DNA from: Bacillus pumilus
Lineage (GTDB): Bacteria; Bacillota; Bacilli; Bacillales; Bacillaceae
Reading direction: 5' to 3'
Assembly: GCF_009937765.1 (NCBI RefSeq)
Contig: NZ_CP047089.1
Span: 928,272-992,271 of the forward strand
DNA: 64,000 nucleotides
Shown piece by piece: positions 9,688 to 19,216 of the stretch. The notes beneath the pieces are model-generated. The model made no database searches. It saw nothing but the letters and a program-made list of their open reading frames with translations, and was not told the DNA's origin. The first letter of the stretch is position 1; every line of letters starts with the position of its first letter. A program made the translations under genes and the position numbers.

Positions 9688-10599
9688 TTATCTTAAGAAA
9701 TCGACAAGGGATGGCTGAATGACTTTAGCCGTCGTTGCTAAAGCTGCTCTATTCACAGTTTCTTGTTGAAGAAGATCAAGAATTGCTTTTTCACTTTCAA
9801 CATCTTCATTATTAGACTTAGCATCTTTGAGCACTTGGAATTGTGAAGTCAAACGGCTGCCTACTAAGTCAACACGATTTGAACGCGCTCCTAAGTCCGA
9901 GCGCTCAGCACTCATCACTTCTTTAAACTGATCGATGCTTCCTAACGCATCATCAGAATTTGCGAACGTTCCATTTTTCAATGAGTTTTCTAAATCCGTC
10001 AGCATTTCAATGACATTTTGGCCGCTGGCAGACTGTCCACCAAACGCTGAAATTGGATTTGAGTTCACATTTAAAGTGATACCATCTGAAATGTTCGACT
10101 TAACGGAATTTGCATCTGTATAGTTTTCAAAGTTAAACGTAAACGTACCATCTGCGTTTTCGACAACTGGTTTAACATTTGTATTTGTTCCATTAAATAC
10201 GAACTTACCTAACATCTGAGTGTTCATCGCATCAATGATTTGTTTCTTCATCTGACCAATTTCCACTCCGATAGCTGCTAAATCTTCTGGCTGCTTTGTA
10301 CCATTAGCTGCATCAAGCACTTTATCTCGAACATTTGACATAATATCAATGATTTCAGTGACACTTGTTTCAGATGTATCAATCCAGTTTTGTGCTTCAT
10401 TTAAGTTATTCTGATATTGTTCATTTCGAAACATGGCAGTACTATATTGAAGGCTTTTTACTGCTGCAACAGGATCATCAGACGTTTTTGTGAAACGTCT
10501 CCCTGTTTGTGCCTGCTCATTTATTTTAGAAAGTTTTTCATAACTTTTACTAATATTACGAAGTGAGTTTTGAGAAATCATACCTTGTGTGACTCGCAT
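9688..10599 (-). CDS. flgL: Flagellar hook-associated protein FlgL (HAP3)
   Basis: FlgL joins the hook (via FlgK) to the filament. The 303-residue product resembles flagellin at both ends: N-terminal MRVTQGMISQNSLRNISKSY and a C-terminal helix ending in ALATTAKVIQPSLVDFLR. The middle is variable. It starts 9 bp after the flgK stop. No Sec signal; exported by the flagellar type III apparatus. Confidence 0.97.
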   Translation of the reverse strand: MRVTQGMISQNSLRNISKSYEKLSKINEQAQTGRRFTKTSDDPVAAVKSLQYSTAMFRNEQYQNNLNEAQNWIDTSETSVTEIIDIMSNVRDKVLDAANGTKQPEDLAAIGVEIGQMKKQIIDAMNTQMLGKFVFNGTNTNVKPVVENADGTFTFNFENYTDANSVKSNISDGITLNVNSNPISAFGGQSASGQNVIEMLTDLENSLKNGTFANSDDALGSIDQFKEVMSAERSDLGARSNRVDLVGSRLTSQFQVLKDAKSNNEDVESEKAILDLLQQETVNRAALATTAKVIQPSLVDFLR

Positions 10600-10608
10600 C
10601 AGTTATAC

Positions 10609-12129
10609 CTACCTTCCTACGACACCCATGCCGTTTATTACTTTATCCAATATTTCATCTTGTAATGTCACAACTCTCGCAGCTGCATTATATGCATGCT
10701 GAAATTGGATCATATTCGTCATTTCTTCATCAATGGAAACAGCACTCGTCGACATTCTACGTTCATTGGCTGAATTGACAAGAGCAGCTGAACTGCTTTC
10801 TAGCGTCATGTTCTTTTTCCCTTGAATCCCCATCTCAGCAATGACATTTTGGTAGTAATCCTGGATCGTTGTTGTATTGCCACCGATTGGTAACTTCAGG
10901 TCTTGTATATTTGCTAATTTCGTAGCATTCGAACCGTCACCTTGCGTTTGATTGAGAGATGCTGCGATATTATCTGTTGATGCTAAAATGACATCACTCA
11001 CTTTAATACGAGCAGCTAATCCTTTATTTAATTCATTGTTATTCTCAATATCAAAAAAGTCTTGTCCGCTTGTGCCATTTAACGTGTACCCCTGCTTATG
11101 CACATCGTTAAATGTATCCATAAATACTTGTGCTACTTCATCCAGCTCTGCAAGCATTTCTGGATACATACCTTTTTCAGTACCATTTGACATGTAGCCA
11201 TAAGCCTCAACAAGTGCTTTTACTTTACCATTCACTTGAAGCTGATCTGCTGCAATGGTTGTTGTTCCGAATTGAAGTGAGTTAACAAGTCCCGTTGTAT
11301 TATCATAGGAGATTTGCAGTTCAGATTTTTCGTTCGTAATTCCATTCAAAATCGTTCCAGCAGATTGTCCATTTGCACCAATAATATCGATGTTGACAGT
11401 TCCTTCAGCAATTTTGAGTGCATTCCCGCCAGATGGATTGTAGCTCACTTTAATATCAACAAATGAAGATAATTGATCTACTAACGCATCACGGGTATCA
11501 TAAAGATCATTTGGAAGATATCCGTTTGGCTCAACTGCTGCAATCTGTTTATTCACTTCATCTATTTGAGATAAAATCGTGTTCACATTTTTAGCTGTTG
11601 AATCGAGTTCTGTTTTTAAATTCTTTTGTATCGTTGTTAAAGAAGAATTAAGTAGACGGAATTGATCTACTAAAGCCTGTGCACTTGTTTTAACAACTGT
11701 ACGCGCAGAAGCGGTGTCGGCATTTTTTGTTTCGGATAGGACCTGTAATGATTTCCAAAGGTTATCAAAGGCTCTGTTTAAGCCTTCATCCGTCAAATCA
11801 TTCATAACTCCCTCCATTTGCGAAAGGGCGTCAGATTTTGCTGAGTAGTAAGACAAATTATTGTTATGATCTCTAAATTGCAGATCTAAAAAGCTGTCTC
11901 GAATTCTTTCAACGGTTCCAACTTGAACTCCTGTCCCCATTTGGCCATACGTCTTTCCATCATAAACTGAAATGACTGGATAAGGATTCTCTGCTTTAAA
12001 GGTAACTCTTTGTCTTGAGTAGCCATCTGTATTTGCATTGGAGACGTTGTTTGATGTGACATAAAGCCCTGCGCGCTGGGCTGTAATTCCTCTTTTTGCC
12101 GTTTCTAGACCCATGAATGTAGAACCCAT
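10609..12129 (-). CDS. flgK: Flagellar hook-associated protein FlgK (HAP1)
   Basis: FlgK forms the first hook-filament junction ring. The 506-residue product starts with the rod/hook signature in STFMGLETAKRGITAQRAGL and NNVSNANTDGYSRQRV, and ends with the conserved SIDEEMTNMIQFQHAYNAAA region. An AAGGAGG site precedes the ATG. It follows flgN by 15 bp and precedes flgL, as in B. subtilis. Confidence 0.98.
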   Translation of the reverse strand: MGSTFMGLETAKRGITAQRAGLYVTSNNVSNANTDGYSRQRVTFKAENPYPVISVYDGKTYGQMGTGVQVGTVERIRDSFLDLQFRDHNNNLSYYSAKSDALSQMEGVMNDLTDEGLNRAFDNLWKSLQVLSETKNADTASARTVVKTSAQALVDQFRLLNSSLTTIQKNLKTELDSTAKNVNTILSQIDEVNKQIAAVEPNGYLPNDLYDTRDALVDQLSSFVDIKVSYNPSGGNALKIAEGTVNIDIIGANGQSAGTILNGITNEKSELQISYDNTTGLVNSLQFGTTTIAADQLQVNGKVKALVEAYGYMSNGTEKGMYPEMLAELDEVAQVFMDTFNDVHKQGYTLNGTSGQDFFDIENNNELNKGLAARIKVSDVILASTDNIAASLNQTQGDGSNATKLANIQDLKLPIGGNTTTIQDYYQNVIAEMGIQGKKNMTLESSSAALVNSANERRMSTSAVSIDEEMTNMIQFQHAYNAAARVVTLQDEILDKVINGMGVVGR

Positions 12130-12144
12130 TGGTATCCTCCTTGT

Positions 12145-12627
12145 TTACGCCTTTGAATCAAACAAAGCCCTCTGCTGTTTAGGCTTTGAACTCTCAAGAC
12201 CATTTTGTCCGTAATTCATATTTTCTTTATTAGGGTTAACGAGATCGAATGTCAGTGAAATAAATTGAAGCGATTGCTGAATGAGCTGTTTGTTCAGTTC
12301 ATTTACATCTTTCAGTTCCACCATGATGTCATTTAATTTGTCATATAACGAAATGAGCTCTTCTTGATCCGAACCTTCAGCCTTTTCGATACACGCGGTG
12401 ATAGTTGGTGTTTCATCATTTTGTAAAAATTGAACTGTCGCTTCAATTCGTTTTTCTTCTAATTGAGAAATGGCCTGAATATATTTTTGTTCTAAATTCA
12501 AAACCTCTGAAAGAGCATCAATCTCATTGCTTTTCAGCATTTCTGTTTTATCCTTTGACAGCTTCAAAAGCTGTTCATGCAATCCATAGAGACGATGCAG
12601 CTCTTCAATGATTATTTTAACTGACAT
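12145..12627 (-). CDS. flgN: Flagellar chaperone FlgN (YvyG)
   Basis: FlgN is the export chaperone for FlgK and FlgL. The 160-residue helical protein, rich in Leu, Glu and Gln, begins MSVKIIIEELHRLYGLHEQL and has the family coiled-coil arrangement. It lies directly upstream of its clients and 18 bp after flgM. Confidence 0.92.
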   Translation of the reverse strand: MSVKIIIEELHRLYGLHEQLLKLSKDKTEMLKSNEIDALSEVLNLEQKYIQAISQLEEKRIEATVQFLQNDETPTITACIEKAEGSDQEELISLYDKLNDIMVELKDVNELNKQLIQQSLQFISLTFDLVNPNKENMNYGQNGLESSKPKQQRALFDSKA

Positions 12628-12645
12628 TCACGCTACTCCCTTTTG

Positions 12646-12909
12646 TTATTGTTGTTTATAAAAATTGAGCATTTTATCAGCAATACCTTTTGTATCTACT
12701 TGATATGTTCCGGCTTCAATGCTTTTTTTAATTTGATCTATTTTATCTTGGCGTTCTTTCATGATATTCGGCACCTTTTGCATTTCGATTGCCTTTTTAG
12801 AAATTTCGACTTTATCAGTTGATTTTGCTTGATTTGATTGCAACGTTTGTTTCTCATATGTTTTCTTGTAAGGATTTACTGGTTGTGTTCCATATCGATT
12901 AATTTTCAC
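12646..12909 (-). CDS. flgM: Anti-sigma-D factor FlgM
   Basis: FlgM binds sigma-D and holds it inactive until hook completion. The 87-residue protein has the family pattern MKINRYGTQPVNPY, a disordered N-terminal half, and C-terminal helices with VEISKKAIEMQK and KIDQIKKSIEAGTYQVD. The start is a GTG with a GAGAGGA site. A clear sigma-D promoter lies upstream, giving feedback control of its own inhibitor as in B. subtilis. Confidence 0.96.
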   Translation of the reverse strand: MKINRYGTQPVNPYKKTYEKQTLQSNQAKSTDKVEISKKAIEMQKVPNIMKERQDKIDQIKKSIEAGTYQVDTKGIADKMLNFYKQQ

Positions 12910-12956
12910 GGGATTCCTCTCGCTTTCCGTTACAGTCTGTCTTGATTCTATCCATT

Positions 12957-12983
12957 TTATCGACCAAACTGCAACTTAGTTTA
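12957..12983 (-). promoter_or_regulatory. Sigma-D promoter of flgM operon
   Basis: Minus strand TAAA (12980-12983), 15-nt spacer, GTCGATAA (12957-12964). The -35 and spacer are exact and the -10 is 6 of 8 against GCCGATAT. It lies between yvyF and flgM, where B. subtilis also has a sigma-D promoter. Confidence 0.8.
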
Positions 12984-12988
12984 GGGAA

Positions 12989-13408
12989 TCAATCGTTTTT
13001 AGGATTAATGGCATAATAGGTGTCTTTTTTCCTAGATTCAATCTCCCTTTTACGCTCTTCTTCTTGGTTCATTTGACTTATTTGCGACTGAATGTCCTGT
13101 TCACATTGGCTGCACAGCTTGTTTTTCCTGATCGGTTGGCCACATCTTTCACAAGGATAGTTGATATTCGGAAATTGGCTAATTTGAAGTCTTTTCAAGC
13201 GGATAAATTTCAAGATTAATTCTTCATCAACTTCTGTTGCATCTACTATTTCAGCAATAGTTGATTGTCTATTACTTTGCTTTCGCAAAAATTTATAAAC
13301 GATATCAAAAGAACGTTCTTCTTCTTCGAAGCATTTGTTACAAACCGTTTGGATGGTCGTTTTTAAAAACAGCTGATTACATTGTGGGCAGTTTGCCAAT
13401 TGATTCAT
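12989..13408 (-). CDS. yvyF: Flagellar operon zinc-ribbon protein YvyF
   Basis: Conserved flagellar-operon protein of unknown function. The 139-residue product has an N-terminal CPQCNQLF / CNKCFEEEE zinc ribbon, a winged-helix-like middle, and a second CERCGQPIRKNKLCSQC cluster. The ATG at 13408 follows an AAGGGG site at proper spacing; the in-frame TTG two codons upstream is too close to it. It follows comFC and precedes flgM. Confidence 0.9.
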   Translation of the reverse strand: MNQLANCPQCNQLFLKTTIQTVCNKCFEEEERSFDIVYKFLRKQSNRQSTIAEIVDATEVDEELILKFIRLKRLQISQFPNINYPCERCGQPIRKNKLCSQCEQDIQSQISQMNQEEERKREIESRKKDTYYAINPKND

Positions 13409-13464
13409 AACCAAAACCCCTTACGTTATATTCTCTTCTTATTATCGGTTAATTATCCTGAATT

Positions 13465-14150
13465 TTAACTACGGATTAACGTAAAAGAGGAAACACTTTT
13501 GGCACCCGCTTCTTTTAAAATTCTCGCAGCATCATAAATAGTACCCCCGTTGTATAAATGTCGTCAATCAAGATAATATCCCTTTGAATGATCGCATCTG
13601 TCTGCTTGATTTGAAACATTCCTTTTTGATCTAAACGTTCATTTTTCTTTTTCTTGGACTGTTTGCTTTGGTGTATTTTCATAAGCGGCTGAAGGATCGG
13701 CTGACCAATCAAGGAAGCAAGTATGACGGACTGATTAAACCCTCTTTCCTTTTGTCTTTCTTTACTTAAAGGAATTGGGATGAGCACAGGTTCTTTCATT
13801 GAAAAGGAGCGCTTAAATACTGCTTGGGCATCTTGTTTAAAAAGCTCAGCTAAAGCTGTATCACCTCGGAATTTAAAGCGGGAAAGGACATCTTTCATCA
13901 AATCGTTGTAAGCATAGACAGACCTATTTTTCACAAGTACTGTAGTAGAATCAGGGCGTTCTTTCCACCAGGAACAGTCTTGACATAATTGATCATTCGA
14001 CTGCGCTCTCCCACAAGCTGGACAAATCGGACGTTTAATTTTTTCTAAGTGATGCTTACATGCTATACATAGACGATCATCATTTAATAGAAGTAATGAT
14101 TTCCATGTAAAAGGAGTGACAACATGTCCCTCACAAATCAGGCAGATCAA
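13465..14150 (-). pseudogene. comFC: comFC, frameshifted near its 3' end
   Basis: ComFC is a phosphoribosyltransferase-fold protein required for DNA uptake. The N-terminal part is normal, with CLIC, CIAC, CPACGR and CQDC zinc cysteines and a full PRTase core up to DIILIDDIYTTG. Translation then shifts and stops at 13515 (211 aa). The +1 frame continues in ComFC-like sequence (TIYDAARILKEAGAK) to a stop at 13465. The intact gene would encode about 228 residues. The shift lies at a run of five C (13544-13548, plus strand); one further base restores the frame. It may be a true mutation, a slippage site or a sequencing error. The TTG start overlaps comFB by 4 nt. Confidence 0.8.
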
Positions 14151-14440
14151 TTGTTATCCTTATTTATCGGCAGACGGTTTTCGCACCGTGGAAATGCGGA
14201 GACCTTTGAAGCGGCTTCTGTGAGAATGACCAGCATGGCTGTATTCTTCTGTTTGTCCACCATCTCAGATTTACTGTAAGATATTTTATTGATATCTGTT
14301 ATATACTGAGGCTTCACTTGATTCAGTGAGATCGCTAATACATCTTCTATACACTTTTCACAGTGACAAATCATGTTTAATTGGTTTAGATATTGATAGA
14401 GGATTTCCTTGAGTAGTGTTTCTTTTGCATTGAGTAGCAT
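14147..14440 (-). CDS. comFB: Competence operon protein ComFB
   Basis: ComFB is the middle gene of the late competence operon; the family is related to c-di-GMP-responsive ComFB domains, but its role in B. subtilis transformation is minor. The 97-residue product has the cysteine pair in MICHCEKCIEDVLAISLN. The ATG at 14440 has an AGGAGAG site; the upstream in-frame ATG at 14458 lacks one. It overlaps comFC by 4 nt. Confidence 0.88.
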   Translation of the reverse strand: MLLNAKETLLKEILYQYLNQLNMICHCEKCIEDVLAISLNQVKPQYITDINKISYSKSEMVDKQKNTAMLVILTEAASKVSAFPRCENRLPINKDNN

Positions 14441-14506
14441 ATTTGTCTCTCCTGCCATTTGTGTATTGTGAATATAAATGTACCATGAAATTTAGTTGCA
14501 CCTACA

Positions 14507-15895
14507 TTATTTTTCTGAGAACTCTTTTTCAGCTGTATCATTCATTTTTACAATATGATTCTTTGCTTGTTTCATACTTCTCGTTAAACCAAAATGAAAA
14601 AAGAAAACATCTCCTTTAAAAAAATCGGGATGTCTACCTGCTCTACCAGAAATCTGAACAAGTGCACTTTCTGTAAAGATAGTAGATTCTGCACCTAGCA
14701 CCCCCACTTGCACATTTGGAATGGTTACGCCTCTTTCAAGAATTGTGGTTGTAACTAATACATCGTATTTGTCATCTCTGAATTGCTGGACCTTTTGTTT
14801 CCTATCTGGATCATCAGCAGACACCCCTTCTACATTTAAGTGGTGTTTTCTAAGAACCTTCGTTACCTTCTTCATAGTAGAAATAGAAGGAACAAAAAGT
14901 AAAACCCTTCTCTTCTTTGCAATATGGTTCTGCATCCAATTCATTACTATAGGTGGAAGCTGGTTCTTTTTTAATTTCTTCTTCCAGTGTCCAATCCATT
15001 GAAAGGATGGGACAGGTAAAAGTTGTTGGTGAAAGCGAAGAGGAATTTTTATGGCTTCTAGTTGTCCACGAGATACATCTCTTATCATTTTCTTAGATGG
15101 CGTCGCACTTAAATAAACCCTAACACCTTTTTTTCTCATTGCCTTTAAAACAGCAAAGTGGAGTCGTTCATCCATTGAATAAGGAAAGGCATCAACTTCA
15201 TCTATAACGAGCACATCAAATGCATGTTTATATCTCATCAACTGATGAGTTGTAGCGATTACTAGCGGTGCTATTTGGAACCTTTGAAGACTTCCTCCAT
15301 AAAGAGCAGCTATTTTCAGTCCGTGAAATGCTTTTTTAAGCCGAGGCTCTAGTTCAAGGACCACATCAGTTCTAGGTGTCGCAATGCATACCCTCATTCC
15401 TTGATGTAAGGCATATTCTATTCCGTGAAAAAGAACTTCTGTTTTCCCTGCCCCGCAAACTGCCCAGATAAGTAAATCAGATTTGTGTTTTATCGCTTCG
15501 ATCAATTTTTCTGATGCTCTTTTTTGTCCTTTAGACAGGTTTCCCCGCCATGTTAATTCCGTGTGAGCGGTTCCTTCTATGGGTGGACCCGTCCATTCAT
15601 ATAGAAATTCACATTCCGATGTTTTCCCCATCATGATGCATGATCTACAGTACACACAATCTTTTTGACACTTGTCACATGGAGAGTGGGCAAAGTATTG
15701 ATTTTTTGAAACACCACATCTGCAACAAATAAGACCATTTGCTTTCCTCTCAATAGCAGTCCTTCGGATAACTAACCCTTTCTCCTCCAGCCAATCTAAC
15801 TCAGACTGTAAGCATCTTGTTTCAGCGGTAAGCAGGTGGCGTGACTGCAGTTGCTCCCCGAGTTTCATTGCTTTGTCCATGTTCAATTTCAACAA
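14507..15895 (-). CDS. comFA: DNA uptake ATPase ComFA
   Basis: ComFA is a DEAD-box-like ATPase that drives transport of single-stranded DNA during transformation. The 462-residue protein has an N-terminal four-cysteine zinc cluster (CCRCG at ~58-61, CDKC ~73, CVYCRSC ~80-86), Walker A GAGKT (148-152), Walker B DEVD (232-235) and the C-terminal helicase motif QISGRAGRHPDF. The TTG at 15895 has an AAAGGTG site 4-5 nt upstream. It is first in comFA-comFB-comFC. Confidence 0.95.
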   Translation of the reverse strand: MLKLNMDKAMKLGEQLQSRHLLTAETRCLQSELDWLEEKGLVIRRTAIERKANGLICCRCGVSKNQYFAHSPCDKCQKDCVYCRSCIMMGKTSECEFLYEWTGPPIEGTAHTELTWRGNLSKGQKRASEKLIEAIKHKSDLLIWAVCGAGKTEVLFHGIEYALHQGMRVCIATPRTDVVLELEPRLKKAFHGLKIAALYGGSLQRFQIAPLVIATTHQLMRYKHAFDVLVIDEVDAFPYSMDERLHFAVLKAMRKKGVRVYLSATPSKKMIRDVSRGQLEAIKIPLRFHQQLLPVPSFQWIGHWKKKLKKNQLPPIVMNWMQNHIAKKRRVLLFVPSISTMKKVTKVLRKHHLNVEGVSADDPDRKQKVQQFRDDKYDVLVTTTILERGVTIPNVQVGVLGAESTIFTESALVQISGRAGRHPDFFKGDVFFFHFGLTRSMKQAKNHIVKMNDTAEKEFSEK

Positions 15896-15967
15896 ACACC
15901 TTTCAATTGATGTTTGCCTATTATGCGCAAAGCTATAACCTTTCGTCCAACAGCTAAAAAAGAAAAA

Positions 15968-16000
15968 TAAAACCCCTTTTCTAAGAGAAAAGAGATTTTT
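15968..16000 (-). terminator. Terminator after degV
   Basis: Minus-strand stem CTCTTTTCT / AGAAAAGGGG followed by a T-rich tract, between degV and comFA. Confidence 0.65.
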
Positions 16001-16005
16001 AAGAT

Positions 16006-16848
16006 TTATCTAATCACCCAGCCAAGAGCTAAAGAGCCTTCGCCTAGATGAGTGCCAATTACGGCACCAAAATAGCTTTTATAAAATTCAACATGAGGAT
16101 ATTTTTCTGATAAGTGCGCAATTAATTCGTCTACTTCTTCTTCTCTATTACCATGTATCAGTGTTGCTCTCATCGGGACACCACGAGATGCATCTTCGTC
16201 AAATAATTCAAACATACGTGAAATAGCTTTTTTACGTGTGCGAATCTTCTCAAAAGGGACAATTAGCTTGTTGTCAAAATGCAGTATAGGCTTTACCTTT
16301 AAGAGGCTCCCAATGAAAGCCTGAGCACCATTTAATCTTCCGCCTCTTTGTAAATGAGTTAAATCGTCTACCATAAAATAAGCTTTCTGATTCTCTTTCA
16401 GGTAGTTGAGATGGGCTAACACTTCTTGTGGAGAAGCACCAGCTTGAATTTTTTCAGCAGCTTCTATCACATAAAAACCTTGCGCCATACAGCTAGTTTC
16501 TGTATCAAACGGATAAATGTCAATTCCGTCAACTAGGTCATTTGCTGAGGCTGCACTATTATATGTTCCACTAATTCCGCTAGAAAGGTGAATACTAATC
16601 ACGGCATCATATGTTTCACTTAGCTTTTCATATAATTCTATTAGTTCACCGAAAGCAGGCTGAGAGGTGGTTGGAAGTTCTTTATGCTTTTTGACTTCTT
16701 CATAATAAATCTTCCAATCCATTTCTATTTCTTCACGGTATGATTCGTTGCCAAAAATGACATTAAGAGGGATCATATGAATATGATGTTTATCACGTAG
16801 CTCTTGTGGTATATAAGCAGTACTGTCTGTTACAACGGCTATTTTCAT
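16006..16848 (-). CDS. degV: DegV family fatty-acid binding protein
   Basis: DegV proteins bind a fatty acid; related FakB proteins present it to the FakA kinase. The 280-residue product has the family start MKIAVVTDSTAYIPQEL, a TTSQPAFGEL loop, SSGISGTYNSA, and C-terminal HLGEGSLALGWV with the conserved HLGEG. It lies between degU and comFA with its own terminator. Confidence 0.93.
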   Translation of the reverse strand: MKIAVVTDSTAYIPQELRDKHHIHMIPLNVIFGNESYREEIEMDWKIYYEEVKKHKELPTTSQPAFGELIELYEKLSETYDAVISIHLSSGISGTYNSAASANDLVDGIDIYPFDTETSCMAQGFYVIEAAEKIQAGASPQEVLAHLNYLKENQKAYFMVDDLTHLQRGGRLNGAQAFIGSLLKVKPILHFDNKLIVPFEKIRTRKKAISRMFELFDEDASRGVPMRATLIHGNREEEVDELIAHLSEKYPHVEFYKSYFGAVIGTHLGEGSLALGWVIR

Positions 16849-16934
16849 TCTTAAATACCTTCCTTATCCGTTAAGTTGCTCTTTTTTATTTTCAAAGAAT
16901 GATCATTGTGTTTCATTAGATTTATAATAGTAAT

Positions 16935-16966
16935 CAAAAAAGCCTGCCTAATCAATAGGCAAGCCC
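16935..16966 (-). terminator. Terminator after degU
   Basis: Minus-strand stem GCTTGCCTA / TAGGCAGGC followed by TTTTTT, in the ~215-bp gap between degU and degV. I see no other feature in that gap. Confidence 0.75.
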
Positions 16967-17065
16967 GTTATATCCGAAAAATACTCCTTATCTACCTATC
17001 ATTTCTCTCCAATTAACATGTGAGAAAACCAAGAACAGGCGAAAAAGGAGTACTTGTCCGGAACA

Positions 17066-17755
17066 TTATCTCATTTCTACCCAGCCGTTCTTAATTGCTA
17101 CAACAACAGCTTGTGTACGGTCGTTTACATTCATTTTTTGTAAAATGTTACTCACGTGGTTTTTGACTGTCTTCTCACTAATAAAGAGCGACTCACCAAT
17201 TCCTCTATTGCTCTTTCCGTCAGCTAACATTTGAAGTACTTCGCACTCACGTCTCGTTAAGATATGAAGTGGTCTGCGAATTTCAGGATATACTTCATGC
17301 TGCGGATGTGCTGAAACGCCACTAGTCGCTAGGCGTCGGAATTCATTTACTAAGTTATGAGTAACTTTCGGATGTAAATAAGATCCTCCGTCAGCTACGA
17401 CTTTCACTGCTTCAATGAGCGTGTCTGCATCCATTTCTTTTAACAGATAGCCTCTTGCTCCTGTTTTCAATGCATGTGTCACATAGTTTTCGTCGTCATG
17501 AATAGATAGAATAATGACTTTTGATTCGGGATAAAGCTCAACTAGCTGCTTTGTAGCCTCTACACCATTAACATTCGGCATATTAATGTCCATAATGACA
17601 ACATCTGGATGATAGTGTTCTACGATACGTGCAGCTTCGTCACCGTCGTCTCCTTCTGCAACTACTTCAAAAGTAGGTTCAAAATCTAAAATCCGTTTGA
17701 CACCTTCACGGAATAATTGGTGATCATCAATAATTACAATATTTACTTTAGTCAC
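17066..17755 (-). CDS. degU: Response regulator DegU
   Basis: DegU controls degradative enzymes, motility, competence and biofilm matrix depending on its phosphorylation. The 229 residues match B. subtilis length: receiver domain with phospho-acceptor Asp56 in VVIMDINMP and Lys in [12 protein letters not shown], and a C-terminal LuxR/NarL helix-turn-helix ([17 protein letters not shown]). It follows degS by 64 bp. Confidence 0.99.
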   Translation of the reverse strand: MTKVNIVIIDDHQLFREGVKRILDFEPTFEVVAEGDDGDEAARIVEHYHPDVVIMDINMPNVNGVEATKQLVELYPESKVIILSIHDDENYVTHALKTGARGYLLKEMDADTLIEAVKVVADGGSYLHPKVTHNLVNEFRRLATSGVSAHPQHEVYPEIRRPLHILTRRECEVLQMLADGKSNRGIGESLFISEKTVKNHVSNILQKMNVNDRTQAVVVAIKNGWVEMR

Positions 17756-17819
17756 AAGCTACGCCTCCCCATGTTTATTGTTCTACACCTGAACTTTATG
17801 GTCAATATGTCTTTTGTCT

Positions 17820-18995
17820 CTATTTTACAATTTTATTTTGCAATGTTAATGGCACGCGAATCATGATGAATGTCCCTAGACCTATTTTTGAGTCAATGGT
17901 CATTTTACCTTCCAGTAAGTCTACGCGTTCTTTCATGCCAAGTAAACCGAAGGATTTATTTTTATTTGTTTTCACATCTTTCATATCAAAACCTTTTCCA
18001 TCATCTTTGATAATTAACGTGACAAAGTCTTTCGTCACTTCTACTTTCACAGAGATTTCTTCAGCTTCGGAATGCTTTAGTGAATTTGTGACAGCTTCTT
18101 GGGCTAGTCTAAACAGTGCCACTTCAAATTGAGAAGCAATTCTTTCGCTTTCTGTATCTCCTAGGCATTGGAACGTAATCTTGGTTTTTCCATCATACTC
18201 TTCGATTGTGTTTAAATATTTTCTTAGCGTCGGAATGAGACCCAAATCATCTAAAGCCATTGGTCTTAAATCATAAATGATTCTTCTCACTTCGTACAGA
18301 GCATTTCGCACATTCTGTCTGAGACTTCTAATTTCTTTAAAGCCTTCTTCTGTTCCACGGTCTCTAAAAATCCGTTCAATTAATTCGGAACGCATCATCA
18401 CGTTTGCCAGCATTTGGGCCGGACCATCATGAATTTCACGGGATACCCTTTTACGTTCTTCTTCTTGGGCTTCAATAATTCTCAGTCCAAAATCTTGTTT
18501 TGCTTGAGCATCTTCAAGTAACACGCCAACTTGGCGTAAGTCCTGATTGAGATAGTTAAGAACAACTGTGATCTGGCTCACAAGCGTTTCAGAGCGTTCA
18601 ATGACGTCTTGTAGGCTTAACAATCGTCTTTCTAGATCATCTCTTCTTTCTCTCAGCTGCTTTTCGCGCTGCTGGATCATGGTGAGTTCCACTTGCAGAT
18701 TATGTGCTTTTTCGTAGGCCTCGCGTATTTCTTCTTCGCTAAATTTGTTGAAGTTTCTGCTGACCTCAGATAAGCGATTTCTAGCATGTCTCGTATGGAC
18801 TTCTAGTTTATCCCCAAAATCAATTACTTCGTTTACTTGCTGCTTGATTTGCTTCAGCTCTTCTACAAGGCTTTCATATTGTTGACGGGACTGTTCGCCT
18901 ATCCTAAATACTTCGTCCTTGCTGCCATCAACTGTACTTAGCATTTTCATGATGATTGAATCCAATAATTTCGGATCCATTTTAGGTGTTGTCAT
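17820..18995 (-). CDS. degS: Sensor histidine kinase DegS
   Basis: Cytoplasmic HisKA_3-type kinase/phosphatase for DegU. The 391-residue product has an N-terminal coiled-coil sensor region (~1-180), the phospho-His motif VSREIHDGPAQML at His189, and an HATPase domain with DDGKGFDMK and SFGLLGMKERVDLLEG. The ATG at 18995 follows GGGAGGG; the 10-codon extension upstream lacks a ribosome site. It is divergent from yvyE. Confidence 0.97.
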   Translation of the reverse strand: MTTPKMDPKLLDSIIMKMLSTVDGSKDEVFRIGEQSRQQYESLVEELKQIKQQVNEVIDFGDKLEVHTRHARNRLSEVSRNFNKFSEEEIREAYEKAHNLQVELTMIQQREKQLRERRDDLERRLLSLQDVIERSETLVSQITVVLNYLNQDLRQVGVLLEDAQAKQDFGLRIIEAQEEERKRVSREIHDGPAQMLANVMMRSELIERIFRDRGTEEGFKEIRSLRQNVRNALYEVRRIIYDLRPMALDDLGLIPTLRKYLNTIEEYDGKTKITFQCLGDTESERIASQFEVALFRLAQEAVTNSLKHSEAEEISVKVEVTKDFVTLIIKDDGKGFDMKDVKTNKNKSFGLLGMKERVDLLEGKMTIDSKIGLGTFIMIRVPLTLQNKIVK

Positions 18996-19216
18996 GGCTT
19001 TTCCCTCCCGTAACAGTGATGTCATCTTTTTTTATTATAAATGTCATTGATCTGCATTTTATGTCGAATTATAATGAAAGAATGCGTATAAATCATGAAG
19101 TTTTTTTGACGACCCTTTTTCTACCCCTATCATCATAACAAAATACGCTGTAAAATTCTAAAACCAATGCAAATTTTCTCTATTCTTACAATTTGCTTTT
19201 CAGGAGGGTATGTCTT

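Noticed and set aside
18996-19025. Longer DegS start
   Set aside because: The ATG at 18995 has GGGAGGG upstream and aligns with known DegS; the extra 10 codons include that ribosome site.
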